The notes: generated by a model from the sequence alone, not told the origin. Numbered from the stretch's first letter, positions 43,872-54,578 are shown. The stretch: 64,000 nucleotides of DNA from Streptomyces fradiae ATCC 10745 = DSM 40063 (GCF_008704425.1 NZ_CP023696.1:434001-498000); one strand, 5' to 3'. A program made the numbers and translations.

Positions 43872-43979
43872 TCAGGCACCCGGACAGAGCGCGCTCGCGT
43901 GGCGGGCGAGGTCGACGTGGACCCGCCCGTGGAGAAGGAGTTCGTACGGCACGGGCGTCAGCCTGACGAGGCGCGGCAC
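43872..43979 (-). CDS. Putative leader peptide (cysteine type)
   Basis: 35 residues starting at a GTG (43979), with an in-frame stop just before it. The end reads RVHVDLARHASALCPGA: the HVDLxRxxSALC pattern is the signature of short Streptomyces leader peptides found upstream of sulfur-metabolism genes, where a cysteine codon near the stop is thought to sense charged Cys-tRNA. The stop is 52 nt before the flavin reductase start. It is too short for usual gene finders and overlaps a longer, implausible reading frame. The identification rests on motif recognition, not a search. Confidence 0.68.
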   Translation of the reverse strand: MPRLVRLTPVPYELLLHGRVHVDLARHASALCPGA

Positions 43980-44015
43980 CCCGCGTCAAGGCCGCGCCGG
44001 ACAATGCGATCAGTG

Positions 44016-44390
44016 TCACGGCCGGTCAGCGGGGGTTTCGAGGGCCCGGCCGAGCGCGGCGACCACGTCCGCCGTGCGGGGCTGCCCGGTGGCGCGGCGG
44101 ACCTCGCGGCCGGCCGCGTCGAGGATCAGCACGGTGGGCGTGGCGGTGACGCCGAGGTCCCGCACGAGCGCCAGGTTCCGCTCGGCGTCGACCTCGACGT
44201 GGGCGACGCCCTCGACCATGTCCGCCACACCCGCCAGGACCCGGCGGGTGGCCCGGCAGGGCTGGCAGAACGCGGTGGAGAAGTGCACGAGGGTGGCCCG
44301 CCGCCCGAGCGCGGCCCCCAGCTCGCCGGGGCCGACTACCCGCTCCCCGTGCCCCGCGCCCCCGGCGTCCGCACTCTCCCGCACCGCCAT
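44016..44390 (-). CDS. Thioredoxin-like protein
   Basis: 124 residues from an ATG with GAGGAGAG upstream. The redox motif is LVHFSTAFCQPCRATRRVLA (Cys 42 and 45, CQPC rather than CGPC), followed by VEVDAERNLALVRDLGVTAT and the cis-proline loop TPTVLILDAAGREVRR. It looks cytosolic, with no signal peptide. The changed CxPC dipeptide should alter redox potential. It is the first gene before the leader peptide and flavin reductase on the same strand, 36 nt ahead of the leader, which suggests a thiol/sulfur redox group. Confidence 0.85.
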   Translation of the reverse strand: MAVRESADAGGAGHGERVVGPGELGAALGRRATLVHFSTAFCQPCRATRRVLAGVADMVEGVAHVEVDAERNLALVRDLGVTATPTVLILDAAGREVRRATGQPRTADVVAALGRALETPADRP

Positions 44391-44636
44391 GCCCCGCTCT
44401 CCTCGCGTCCGTTGGGTCCCGCCCGTGCAGCGCCGCGAGGGCCCCGCGGCATTCCCGTGGGTGGGGGGCGCCCGGCGACGTGACGAGTATCTCGCCGTGT
44501 TCGCGCCCTTCGGCGAGGGTTCGGACTGGCCAGGGCGCGGTACATGGGGCAGCATCGGGCAGGCCGCATACCTACGGCTGCGTAACTTCGCCGGGAGGAC
44601 CCTCCCCAGGCAGAGAAGAAGAAGGGTGTTCTCCAG

Positions 44637-45350
44637 ATGGCAGAACTCGTCTATCGGCCGGTCATCGGCGCCGCGCTCACGATGTTCAAGGCGCTCGACC
44701 TCAAGATCGACATTCAGGGTTCGGAGAACGTCCCGCGCACCGGTGGCGCGGTTCTGGTCAGCAACCACATCAGCTACCTCGACTTCATCTTCACCGGGCT
44801 CGCCGCGCGCCCGCAGAAGCGGCTCGTGCGCTTCATGGCCAAGGACTCCGTCTTCCGCCACAAGATCTCCGGGCCCCTCATGCGGGGCATGAAGCACATC
44901 CCGGTGGACCGCGCGCAGGGCGAGGCGGCGTACCGCCACGCGCTGGAGTCGCTGCGCTCCGGCGAGGTCATCGGAGTCTTCCCGGAGGCGACGATCTCCC
45001 AGTCGTTCACCCTCAAGGGCTTCAAGTCCGGAGCGGCGCGGCTGGCCCAGGAGGCCGGTGTGCCGCTGGTCCCGATGGCGCTGTGGGGCACGCAGCGGCT
45101 GTGGACCAAGGGCCGCCCCCGCAACTTCCGGCGCAGCCACATCCCGGTCACGATCCGGGTCGGCGAGCCGCTGGAGGCGCCGACGGACCAGTACGCGGGC
45201 GCCATCACGCGCCGGCTGCGCGAGCGGGTCCAGGAGCTGCTGGAGGCCGCTCAGCGGGCCTACCCGGTGCGCCCCAAGGACGGCGACGACACCTGGTGGA
45301 TCCCGGCCCACCTGGGCGGCACGGCGCCGACCCCGGCCGAGCTGCGCTGA
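44637..45350 (+). CDS. 1-acyl-sn-glycerol-3-phosphate acyltransferase-like (PlsC family)
   Basis: 237 residues. The acyltransferase blocks are present: VLVSNHISYLDFIFTG (His 44, Asp 49, HX4D), the acceptor-binding region GEVIGVFPEATISQSFTLKG (block III, FPEAT in place of FPEGT) and VPLVPMALWGTQRLW (block IV). It would transfer a fatty acyl chain to lysophosphatidate at the membrane; many Streptomyces carry several copies and the exact substrate is open. AGAAGAAG-rich sequence precedes the ATG. It is divergent from the thioredoxin gene. Confidence 0.9.
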   Translation: MAELVYRPVIGAALTMFKALDLKIDIQGSENVPRTGGAVLVSNHISYLDFIFTGLAARPQKRLVRFMAKDSVFRHKISGPLMRGMKHIPVDRAQGEAAYRHALESLRSGEVIGVFPEATISQSFTLKGFKSGAARLAQEAGVPLVPMALWGTQRLWTKGRPRNFRRSHIPVTIRVGEPLEAPTDQYAGAITRRLRERVQELLEAAQRAYPVRPKDGDDTWWIPAHLGGTAPTPAELR

Positions 45351-45461
45351 TCTCCTTTCTGGCTCGTTGCGCCTCCGGGGCGCTGTGAGCGGGTCCCGGG
45401 AGTCCGAACGTGCTCAGCGCTTCGCGCCTCCGCGCGATCGGCCTCCCGGCACCCGCGCGCC

Positions 45462-45604
45462 CCTTCGGCTCCACTCGCACGCCAGGTGCACGCCCACCCC
45501 CTCCCGGGCGCAGGCGGCTCCCCTCCCGAAGCCGGCGCGCGCTCCTTCGGCTCCACTCGCACGCCAGGTGCGCGGCCATCCCCTCCCGGGCGCAGGCGGC
45601 TCCG
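45462..45604. repeat. Direct repeat of ~60 bp, two copies, period 82 bp
   Basis: A 28-bp block starting CCTTCGGCTCCACTCGCACG is identical at 45462-45489 and 45544-45571; each is followed after a short variable part by CCCTCCCGGGCGCAGGCGGC. It lies in the gap between convergent genes. Confidence 0.75.
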
Positions 45605-45628
45605 CTGCCCTGATCCCCCCGGACCACG

Positions 45629-45669
45629 CGTGAAGTCCCGTCCGCCGGGTGGGCGGACGGGACTTCACG
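45629..45669. terminator. Terminator hairpin, 18-bp perfect stem
   Basis: CGTGAAGTCCCGTCCGCC (45629-45646) pairs with GGCGGACGGGACTTCACG (45652-45669) around a 5-nt loop, between the convergent acyltransferase and threonine aldolase genes. Confidence 0.82.
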
Positions 45670-45685
45670 TGGGGAGACGGCGGGG

Positions 45686-46765
45686 CTAGCGGGCCATCTC
45701 CTCCTTGAGCGCGAGCAGGAAGGCGTCCACGTCGTCCTCCGTCGTGTCGAAGGAGCACATCCAGCGGACGTCCCCGGCGGCCTCGTCCCAGAAGTAGAAG
45801 CGGAACCGCTTCTGCAGGCGCAGGCTCACGTCGTGCGGGAGGCGGGCGAAGACGGCGTTGGCCTGCACCGGGTACAGGATCTCCACGCCGTCGACCGACC
45901 GGACGCCGTCGGCGAGGCGCCGGGCCATCGCGTTGGCGTGCCGGGCGCTGCGCAGCCACAGGTCCTTGGCGAGCAGCGCCTCGAACTGCACGGAGACGAA
46001 CCGCATCTTCGACGCGAGCTGCATGGACATCTTGCGCAGGTGCCGCATGTGGCGGCCGACCTCGGGGTTGAGGACGACCAGCGCCTCGCCGAACAGCAGG
46101 CCGTTCTTGGTGCCGCCCAGCGACACCACGTCCACGCCCACCGCGTTGGTGAAGGCGCGCATGGGCACGTCCAGCGACGCGGCGGCGTTGGCGAGCCGGG
46201 CGCCGTCGAGGTGGACCTTCATGCCCAGCCCGTGGGCGTGGTCGACGATGGCCCGGATCTCGTCCGGGGTGTAGACCGTGCCCAGCTCGGTGTTCTGCGC
46301 GAGGGAGACGACCTGCGGCATGGCGCGGTGCTCGTCGTCCCAGCCGAACGCCTGCCGGTCGATCAGCTCGGGGGTGAGCTTGCCGTCCGGGGTGGGCACG
46401 GTGAGCAGCTTGAGCCCGGCCATGCGCTCGGGGGCTCCGCCCTCGTCCACGTTGATGTGCGCGGACTCGGCGCAGATCACCGCGCCCCACCGGTCGGCGA
46501 GGGCCTGCAGCGCGGTGACGTTGGCCCCGGTGCCGTTGAACACCGGGAACGCCTCGGCGGTCGGGCCGAAGTGGCTGTGCATCACCCGCTGGAGGTGGTC
46601 GGTGTAGTCGTCCTCGCCGTAGGCGATCTGGTGGCCGCCGTTGGCGAGCGCCAGCGCGGCGAGGACCTCCGGGTGGGCTCCCGCGTAGTTGTCGCTGGCG
46701 AAGCCCCGTACCGACGGGTCGTGGTGACGGCGCGCGTCGGTACGGGTGGGGTACGCCGCGGTCAC
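45686..46765 (-). CDS. Low-specificity L-threonine aldolase family (beta-eliminating lyase)
   Basis: 359 residues from the GTG at 46765. RGFASDNYAGAHPEVL starts the PLP fold type I domain; further motifs are FPVFNGTGANVTALQALADR, ICAESAHINVDEGGAPER, KVHLDGARLANAAASL (PLP aspartate) and VVSLGGTKNGLLFGEALVVL (PLP lysine). It cleaves threonine or related beta-hydroxy amino acids to glycine and an aldehyde. The GTG overlaps the SDR stop as GTGA, so the genes are coupled; an alternative GTG at 46783 is possible. It is the last gene of the DUF6421-SDR-aldolase operon. Confidence 0.88.
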   Translation of the reverse strand: MTAAYPTRTDARRHHDPSVRGFASDNYAGAHPEVLAALALANGGHQIAYGEDDYTDHLQRVMHSHFGPTAEAFPVFNGTGANVTALQALADRWGAVICAESAHINVDEGGAPERMAGLKLLTVPTPDGKLTPELIDRQAFGWDDEHRAMPQVVSLAQNTELGTVYTPDEIRAIVDHAHGLGMKVHLDGARLANAAASLDVPMRAFTNAVGVDVVSLGGTKNGLLFGEALVVLNPEVGRHMRHLRKMSMQLASKMRFVSVQFEALLAKDLWLRSARHANAMARRLADGVRSVDGVEILYPVQANAVFARLPHDVSLRLQKRFRFYFWDEAAGDVRWMCSFDTTEDDVDAFLLALKEEMAR

Positions 46766-47520
46766 GGCTTGGGGGTCAGCCACAGGCGCTGTCCATTCAC
46801 TTCCTGGGCGGGCCGGTCCCAGACGCCGGCGATGGCGTCGGCCAGGTCCTTGACGTCGGTGAAGCCCGCGAACTTCGCATCGGGGCGCTCGGCGCGCATG
46901 GCGTCGTGCACCAGTGCCTTGATCACCAGGATGGCAGCAGCGGCGTTCGGGCCGTCCTCGCCCCCCGCCTTGCGGAAGGCGTCGCCGAGCGCGAGGGTCC
47001 ACGCCTCGGCGGCGGACTTGGCCGCGGCGTAGGCGGCGTTGCCCTCGGTGGGCTTGCTCGCGCCGGACTGGCTGACCAGGACGTACCGGCCGCGGTCGCT
47101 GCGGGCGAGACCCGGCTGGAAGGCGAGCGAGGTGTGCTGGACGGTGCGGACGAGCAGCCGCTCCAGGACCTCCCAGTCGGCCAGGTCGGTGCCGGCGAAG
47201 GTCTTGCCGCCGCGCCAGCCGCCGACGAGGTGGACGAGGCCGTCGATCCGGCCGAACTCCTGCTCGGTCCGCTCGGCCCAGTCGCGGGTGGCGGCCAGGT
47301 CGAGCAGGTCCACCGTCTCGCCCGTGACGGTGGCGCCGCCGTGGGCGAAGCGGGCGGCGTCGACGGCCTCCGCGAGGCGCTCGGGGTCGGCGTCGGCGGC
47401 GACGACAGTCGCGCCGGCCTCGGCCAGCCGCAGCAGGGCGGCACGGCCCGCGGGGCCCGCCGCTCCGGCGACCGCGATGACGGCGCCGTCCAGTGCCCCG
47501 CCGTTCCCGTTGCTGGTCAT
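46762..47520 (-). CDS. SDR family NAD(P)-dependent oxidoreductase
   Basis: 252 residues from the ATG at 47520 with GGAGGG ten nt upstream; a GTG at 47613 overlapping the DUF6421 stop would add 31 residues of Gly/Thr/Pro repeats. The Rossmann motif is GAVIAVAGAAGPAGRAALLR, then DADPERLAEAVD, GLVHLVGGWRGGK and the catalytic YAAAKSAAEAW with Ser in VLVSQSGASKP. Substrate unknown. It is the middle gene of a tightly overlapping operon with DUF6421 and threonine aldolase. Confidence 0.87.
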   Translation of the reverse strand: MTSNGNGGALDGAVIAVAGAAGPAGRAALLRLAEAGATVVAADADPERLAEAVDAARFAHGGATVTGETVDLLDLAATRDWAERTEQEFGRIDGLVHLVGGWRGGKTFAGTDLADWEVLERLLVRTVQHTSLAFQPGLARSDRGRYVLVSQSGASKPTEGNAAYAAAKSAAEAWTLALGDAFRKAGGEDGPNAAAAILVIKALVHDAMRAERPDAKFAGFTDVKDLADAIAGVWDRPAQEVNGQRLWLTPKP

Positions 47521-47609
47521 GGTGTTCGTTCCCTCCGTAGGGGTACCGGCCGTGCCGGGAGCTTCGGGCGTCCCGGCCGTACCGGTCGTGCCCGCGGTGT
47601 CCCGCTCGC

Positions 47610-49007
47610 TCACGCGGCGGCCTTCTCGACGTCCTGCGCGGTGATGCCCTTGGTGGAGGCGATCACGGACTTCAGCTTCTTCGAGAGGGCCTCGAAGAAC
47701 ATGCTCAGCGGGAACTCGTCGGCGAGCACGTCGTCGACGAGCTTGCGCGGCGGCTGGTGGACGTCCAGCGCCTCGGCGCCCTTGGCCCAGCGCGAGCCGG
47801 GGTGGGGGGCGAGGTAGGTGGAGACGAGGTCGTAGGCGGCGAGCCAGTGCACCAGCTTGGGGCGGTCGATGCCGTCGCGGTAGAGCTTCTCGATCTCCGC
47901 GCAGAGCTGGTTGGTGACCTCGGGGGCCCGCTGCCAGTCGATGAACAGGGTGTTGTCGGTCCAGCGCACCACGTCGTGCTTGTGGAGGTACGCGAAGAGG
48001 AGCTGACCGCCGAGGCCGTCGTAGTTGCGGACCCGGTCACCGGTCAGGGGGAAGCGGAACATCCGGTCGAACAGCACGGCGTACTGGACGTCGCGGCCGT
48101 GCGGGTTGCCCTCGGCCTCCAGGCGGACGGCCTCCTTGAAGGCGGTCAGGTCGCACCGCAGCTCCTCCAGGCCGTACATCCAGAACGGCTGGCGCTGCTT
48201 GATCATGAACGGGTCGAAGGGCAGGTCGCCGTGGCTGTGGGCGCGGTCGTGGACCATGTCCCACAGGACGAACGCCTCCTGGCAGCGCTGCTGGTCGCCG
48301 AGCATCTCCTTGATGTCCGCGGGCAGCTCGACGCCGAGCACGTCGACGGCGGCCTCGGTCACCCGGCGGAAGCGGGCGGCCTCGCGGTCGCAGAAGATGC
48401 CGCCCCAGGTGAAGTTCGCCGGGACCTCGCGGACCGCGACGGTCTCGGGGAAGAGGACGGCCGAGTTGGTGTCGTAGCCCGAGGTGAAGTCCTCGAAGGT
48501 GATGCCGCAGAAGAGCGGGTTGTCGTAGCGGGTCGCCTCCAGGTCGGCGAGCCATTCCGGCCACACCATGCGCAGGACGACGGCCTCCAGGTTGCGGTCC
48601 GGGTTGCCGTTCTGCGTGTACATGGGGAAGACGACCAGGTGCTGGCGGCCGTCGACGCGCTCGGCGGCGGGGTGGAACGCCATCAGCGAGTCGAGGAAGT
48701 CGGGCACGCCGTAGCCCTCGGCGGCCCACTTGCGCAGGTCGGCGACGAGCGCGCGGTGGTAGTCGGTGCCGTGCGGCAGCAGCGGGGAGAGCTGCTCGAC
48801 GGCCGCGGCGATCCGGTCCAGCACGGCGTCGGCGTCCGTGCGGGCCGGGGCGTCCTCCGCCGTGAAGTCGATCGAGCCGTCGGCGGACTGCCAGACGCGG
48901 ATCTCCTCCACGGCATTCTTGAGCTGCGGCCATGCGGGGTGGTCGACCACCCGGACATCAGTGGACAGCTCGCCACCGACTGCATCCTGCACAAGAATTT
49001 CCGTCAT
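47610..49007 (-). CDS. DUF6421 family protein
   Basis: 465 residues from an ATG with GGAGGAAG upstream. It begins TEILVQDAVGGELSTDVRVV and contains AFHPAAERVDGRQHLVVFPM, YTQNGNPDRNLEAVVLRMVW, FEDFTSGYDTNSAVLFPETV, CQEAFVLWDMVHDRAHSHGD and FPLTGDRVRNYDGLGGQLLF. The family is conserved in Streptomyces, of unknown function; the WDMVHDRAHSHGDLPFDPF region with many His/Asp could bind metal. It leads an operon with an SDR oxidoreductase and threonine aldolase, suggesting a shared small-molecule pathway. Confidence 0.85.
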   Translation of the reverse strand: MTEILVQDAVGGELSTDVRVVDHPAWPQLKNAVEEIRVWQSADGSIDFTAEDAPARTDADAVLDRIAAAVEQLSPLLPHGTDYHRALVADLRKWAAEGYGVPDFLDSLMAFHPAAERVDGRQHLVVFPMYTQNGNPDRNLEAVVLRMVWPEWLADLEATRYDNPLFCGITFEDFTSGYDTNSAVLFPETVAVREVPANFTWGGIFCDREAARFRRVTEAAVDVLGVELPADIKEMLGDQQRCQEAFVLWDMVHDRAHSHGDLPFDPFMIKQRQPFWMYGLEELRCDLTAFKEAVRLEAEGNPHGRDVQYAVLFDRMFRFPLTGDRVRNYDGLGGQLLFAYLHKHDVVRWTDNTLFIDWQRAPEVTNQLCAEIEKLYRDGIDRPKLVHWLAAYDLVSTYLAPHPGSRWAKGAEALDVHQPPRKLVDDVLADEFPLSMFFEALSKKLKSVIASTKGITAQDVEKAAA

Positions 49008-49318
49008 CTCACTTCCTCCACAGGAGAACCTCGCGTCAAGGCACCGTAACCATTTGCGGTTCTTCACCACAAGAGGGTCTGGCGGAAAATATCCTGCGCG
49101 ACCCCCGTCGCGACCGCCGATTTTCCCGTCTCGTCCGGACGGGACGGCCGGTTCCGCCGCACTTCGGAGCCCGCCACCCCGAGGCGGGGTGTAACGCGCC
49201 TCCCCCTGGGAACCCGCGTGGCTGGATTGCATCGAGATCACGAGATCGCCGTGAGCGCTGGACGAACAGTGACGTACTGGGACACAGCGACGTACTGGGA
49301 CAACTGGGACGGTCATCT
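49008..49318. other. Divergent promoter region, 311 bp
   Basis: Lies between DUF6421 and the Clp ATPase gene. GACGTACTGGGACA occurs twice (~49271 and ~49289), and lower-G+C tracts near 49040-49125 likely hold the promoters. No heat-shock inverted repeat (CTTGAGT-type) was seen. Confidence 0.5.
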
Positions 49319-51998
<2,680 letters not shown>

Positions 51999-52015
<17 letters not shown>

Positions 52016-52547
52016 CGAGCAGCTCGAACCGCAGGTCCTCGCGGCGCGGCACGCCGAAGCGCTCGTCGCCGTACGGGAACGGCGACGTCCGCCCCGTGCG
52101 GCGGTAGCCGCGCCGCTCGTACCAGGCGATCAGCTCGTCCCGTACGGAGATCACCGTCATGTGCATCTCGCGGGCGCCCCACTCCTCGCGGGCCAGGCGC
52201 TCCGCCTCCGCGAGGACGCGCCGGCCGAGCCCGCCGCCCTGGAGGCCGGGGCGGACGGCGAACATGCCGAAGTACGCGGCGTCACCGCGCCGCTCCAGCT
52301 GGCAGCAGGCGACGAGCTCGCCGTCCCGCTCGACGGCGAGCAGCCGGGAGCCCGGGGCGCCGATGACCTCCCGGACGCCCTGCGGGTCGGTGCGCTGCCC
52401 GTCGAGGAGGTCGGCCTCGGTGGTCCAGCCCGCGCGGCTGGCGTCGCCCCGGTACGCCGACTCGACGAGGGCGACGAGCGCGGGGACGTCCGCCTCCACT
52501 GCGTCGCGGTAGGTCTCCCGTGCGTCCTGGAGCGGTGCGGTGTCCAT
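51999..52547 (-). CDS. GNAT family N-acetyltransferase
   Basis: 182 residues from an ATG with AGGGGAGA upstream. Typical GNAT layout: ADVPALVALVESAYRGD, RLLAVERDGELVACCQLERR, AYFGMFAVRPGLQGGGLGRR with the acetyl-CoA loop (RPGLQGGGLGRR, Q/RxxGxG/A) and WYERRGYRRTGRTSPFPYGD. Substrate unknown. The 3' end overlaps the Clp gene end on the other strand. Confidence 0.9.
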
Positions 52548-52772
52548 CGTGAGCGTTCTCCCCTCGCGCGTGCGTTCGCCCCGACCCTAACGCCGGGCCC
52601 CGCGGGCGCATCGCCCGGCCGGTGCCCGCGGCGGGCGGACGCCACCCGGCGTCCGCGGGCGGCGATCCGGCGGGGCGGCCGGGCGGCCGGGCGCGGGCGG
52701 GGAGTGTTCCGGGGCGGACGGGAGGTCCCGGCGGGCGGGGTGCCGCCGGGCCGTGCGGGAAGGTGCCGGCCC

Positions 52773-52816
52773 GGGCGGGGTCGCGGGCGGGCGGGGTCGC
52801 GGGCGGGCGGGGTGCC
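52773..52816. repeat. 16-bp tandem repeat GGGCGGGGTCGCGGGC, 2.7 copies
   Basis: Units at 52773-52788 and 52789-52804, then a partial unit. Rotated, it matches the 16-bp unit at 36722 at about 13 of 16 positions, sharing GCGGGGTCGCGG. Confidence 0.75.
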
Positions 52817-52930
52817 GTGAGGCGGGCGGAAAGGTGCCGGCCGGCGGACGGGGAGGTGTCGGCGCCGGGCGCGGCCGGTTCCCGGCGGGACCCCGGGCGT
52901 GGCGTGCGTCACTTCCTTCGGCAGTCTCTG

Positions 52931-52956
52931 CCTATGAGCGGCCGCGCGCTCATAGG
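52931..52956. promoter_or_regulatory. Perfect palindrome over the M56 promoter (probable operator)
   Basis: CCTATGAGCG (52931-52940) and CGCTCATAGG (52947-52956) are exact inverted repeats around 6 nt. The right arm contains the first bases of TAGGCT (52953-52958), a -10 box ending 6 nt before the ATG. A dimeric repressor such as a BlaI-type protein is a natural candidate, but none is encoded next to it. Confidence 0.65.
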
Positions 52957-52958
52957 CT
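52953..52958 (+). promoter_or_regulatory. -10 box TAGGCT, leaderless promoter
   Basis: Ends 6 nt before the ATG at 52965, with no ribosome site; overlaps the palindrome. Confidence 0.55.
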
Positions 52959-52964
52959 GAGACC

Positions 52965-53900
52965 ATGTGGGTCTCCCTCGCGCTGCTCGCGCTCGGCGTG
53001 TCGCTCGCCGTCGTGGCCCCGCGGCTGCTCGCGCGGGCCGACTGGCCGGAGCGCGAACCGATCGTCGCCCTGTGGGTCTGGCAGTGCGTCGTGGCCGCGG
53101 TGCTGCTGAGCTTCGCGCTGTCGATGACGTTCAGCGCCGCCGCCGCCTGGCAGGAGGTGCGCGGCCGGGTGTTCGCCACGGCCCCGGCGGGGGTCGTGGA
53201 GGCGTACGCGCTGGCCGCGCTCGGCCCCTGGTCGGCCACGCTCGCCGTGCTGCTGGCCTGCGGCGGGCTGTGGACCGGGGCGATGCTCACCCGCGAGGTG
53301 CGGGCCTCCCGCGCGCGGCGGCGCCGGCAGCGCGCCGAGCTGCTGGTGCGCGTCCCGCAGCTGCCCGGCGAGGAGGCCGAGGCCGCTCCGCTGGTGCTGC
53401 TGGAGGGCGACCGGCCGGGCGCCTGGTGGCTGCCGGGCCCGCGGCCCCAGCTCATCATCACCACGGCCGCGCTGCGGCGGCTCAAGGGGCGCCAGCTCGA
53501 CGCGGTGCTGGCCCACGAGCAGGGGCACGCGCGGGCGCGGCACGACTGGCTGCTGTACTGCGCGGCGGCGCTGGCGTCCGGCTTCCCGCGCGTACCGGTG
53601 TTCGCGGCGTTCCGGGAGGAGATGCACCGGCTGGTGGAGCTGGCGGCGGACGACTCCGCGTCGAAGCGGTTCGGGCGGCTGACGATCGCGCTCGCACTCG
53701 TCGGGCTGAACGAGGACCGGGGCGTGTTCGGCCCGTGCCCGACACCCCACACGGAGGTGCCGCGGCGGGTGACCCGGCTGCTGACCGCGGAGCCCCGGCT
53801 CACTCCGGGCCACCGCCTGCGGCTGACGGCGGCTGCCGCCCTCATGCCGGCGGCGCCGCTGCTCCTGGCCCTGGCACCGGGCCTGACCGCTTTGGGCTGA
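52965..53900 (+). CDS. M56 (BlaR1-like) membrane metallopeptidase
   Basis: 311 residues. Helices at VSLALLALGVSLAVVAPRLL, PIVALWVWQCVVAAVLLSFA, EAYALAALGPWSATLAVLLA and a C-terminal LTAAAALMPAAPLLLALAPG surround the catalytic domain with AVLAHEQGHARARHDW (HExxH, His 184-His 188) and VELAADDSASKRFG (third ligand region). Related BlaR1/MecR1 proteins cleave a BlaI-type repressor, but this protein lacks a penicillin-binding sensor domain, as do most Streptomyces M56 proteins. The usual blaI gene is not adjacent; a perfect palindrome covers the promoter. Confidence 0.88.
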   Translation: MWVSLALLALGVSLAVVAPRLLARADWPEREPIVALWVWQCVVAAVLLSFALSMTFSAAAAWQEVRGRVFATAPAGVVEAYALAALGPWSATLAVLLACGGLWTGAMLTREVRASRARRRRQRAELLVRVPQLPGEEAEAAPLVLLEGDRPGAWWLPGPRPQLIITTAALRRLKGRQLDAVLAHEQGHARARHDWLLYCAAALASGFPRVPVFAAFREEMHRLVELAADDSASKRFGRLTIALALVGLNEDRGVFGPCPTPHTEVPRRVTRLLTAEPRLTPGHRLRLTAAAALMPAAPLLLALAPGLTALG

Positions 53901-54039
53901 GAAGCCGTTGCCGTACCCCTCACGGGGTCTGCCGATCGAAGGGCGTCCCCGACCGGGTGATCGTGGGCCCTGCCCGGCAGGAGAGCAGGGCCTGGCGGTT
54001 CGCGGCGAAATCCAGGGGGAGCGGACGGCCGCGCGCTGC

Positions 54040-54045
54040 TACGTT
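54040..54045 (+). promoter_or_regulatory. -10 box TACGTT, likely leaderless
   Basis: Ends 8 nt before the ATG at 54054; no ribosome site. Confidence 0.4.
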
Positions 54046-54053
54046 CGGGCGCC

Positions 54054-54578
54054 ATGAGCTGGCTTCCCGATGACTTCGTCCACCCCGTCCTGGTACCGCT
54101 GCCGGGCGGTGGCCATCACCTGCGGCCGATCCGGGAGGCGGACGCCCCGCTCGACTACCCGGCTGTGATGGGGTCGCGCGAGCGGCTGTGGACCCTCTTC
54201 GGCCCGGCCTGGGGCTGGCCCGCGGCCACCATGACCTACGAGGCCGACCGGGCCGACCTGTTGCGGCACGAGAAGGAGATCGCCGCACACCGGTCCTTCA
54301 ACTACGCGCTGTTCGACGCGGCGGAGGCGGCTCTGCTCGGCTGTGTCTACATCGACCCACCGGAGAGGGCCGGCGCGGACGGCGAGATCTCCTGGTGGGT
54401 GGTGGACGAACTGGTGGGCAGCGAGGTCGAGCAGGCCCTCGACGCGCTGGTGCCGCGGTGGATCGCCGCCGACTGGCCGTTCGAGCAGCCGCGCTTCCCC
54501 GGCCGCGAGATCTCCTGGTCGGACTGGCTCGCCCTGCCGGAGCATCCCGGCACGCTTCTGAGGCCGCCGCCGGGCTGA
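54054..54578 (+). CDS. GNAT-like acetyltransferase protein, divergent
   Basis: 174 residues. The order LPGGGHHLRPIREADAPLDY, TYEADRADLLRHEKEIAAHR, SFNYALFDAAEAALLGCVYI and GEISWWVVDELVGSEVEQAL resembles the strands and helices of GNAT acetyltransferases, but the canonical acetyl-CoA loop (Q/RxxGxG/A) is absent, replaced by DELVGSEVEQ. It may be an inactive or unusual family member. It is alone, with a probable leaderless start. Confidence 0.65.
   Translation: MSWLPDDFVHPVLVPLPGGGHHLRPIREADAPLDYPAVMGSRERLWTLFGPAWGWPAATMTYEADRADLLRHEKEIAAHRSFNYALFDAAEAALLGCVYIDPPERAGADGEISWWVVDELVGSEVEQALDALVPRWIAADWPFEQPRFPGREISWSDWLALPEHPGTLLRPPPG

Larger units (their letters stand above)
45351..45685. other. 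Non-coding gap with long direct repeat
   Basis: The 335 bp between convergent genes hold a duplicated ~60-bp segment and the hairpin at 45629. No gene was recognised. Confidence 0.55.
52548..52964. other. Non-coding gap, 417 bp, repeat-rich
   Basis: Contains GGGCGGCC runs near 52670-52700, the 16-bp repeat at 52773, and at the right end the palindrome and promoter of the M56 gene. No gene was recognised. Confidence 0.5.

Noticed and set aside
43816..44019. A 67-codon frame starting MTLIALSGAALTRG
   Set aside because: It overlaps the cysteine leader peptide in a different frame, ends inside the flavin reductase start region and has Arg/Pro-rich composition. The shorter HVDLARHASALC frame fits a known pattern.
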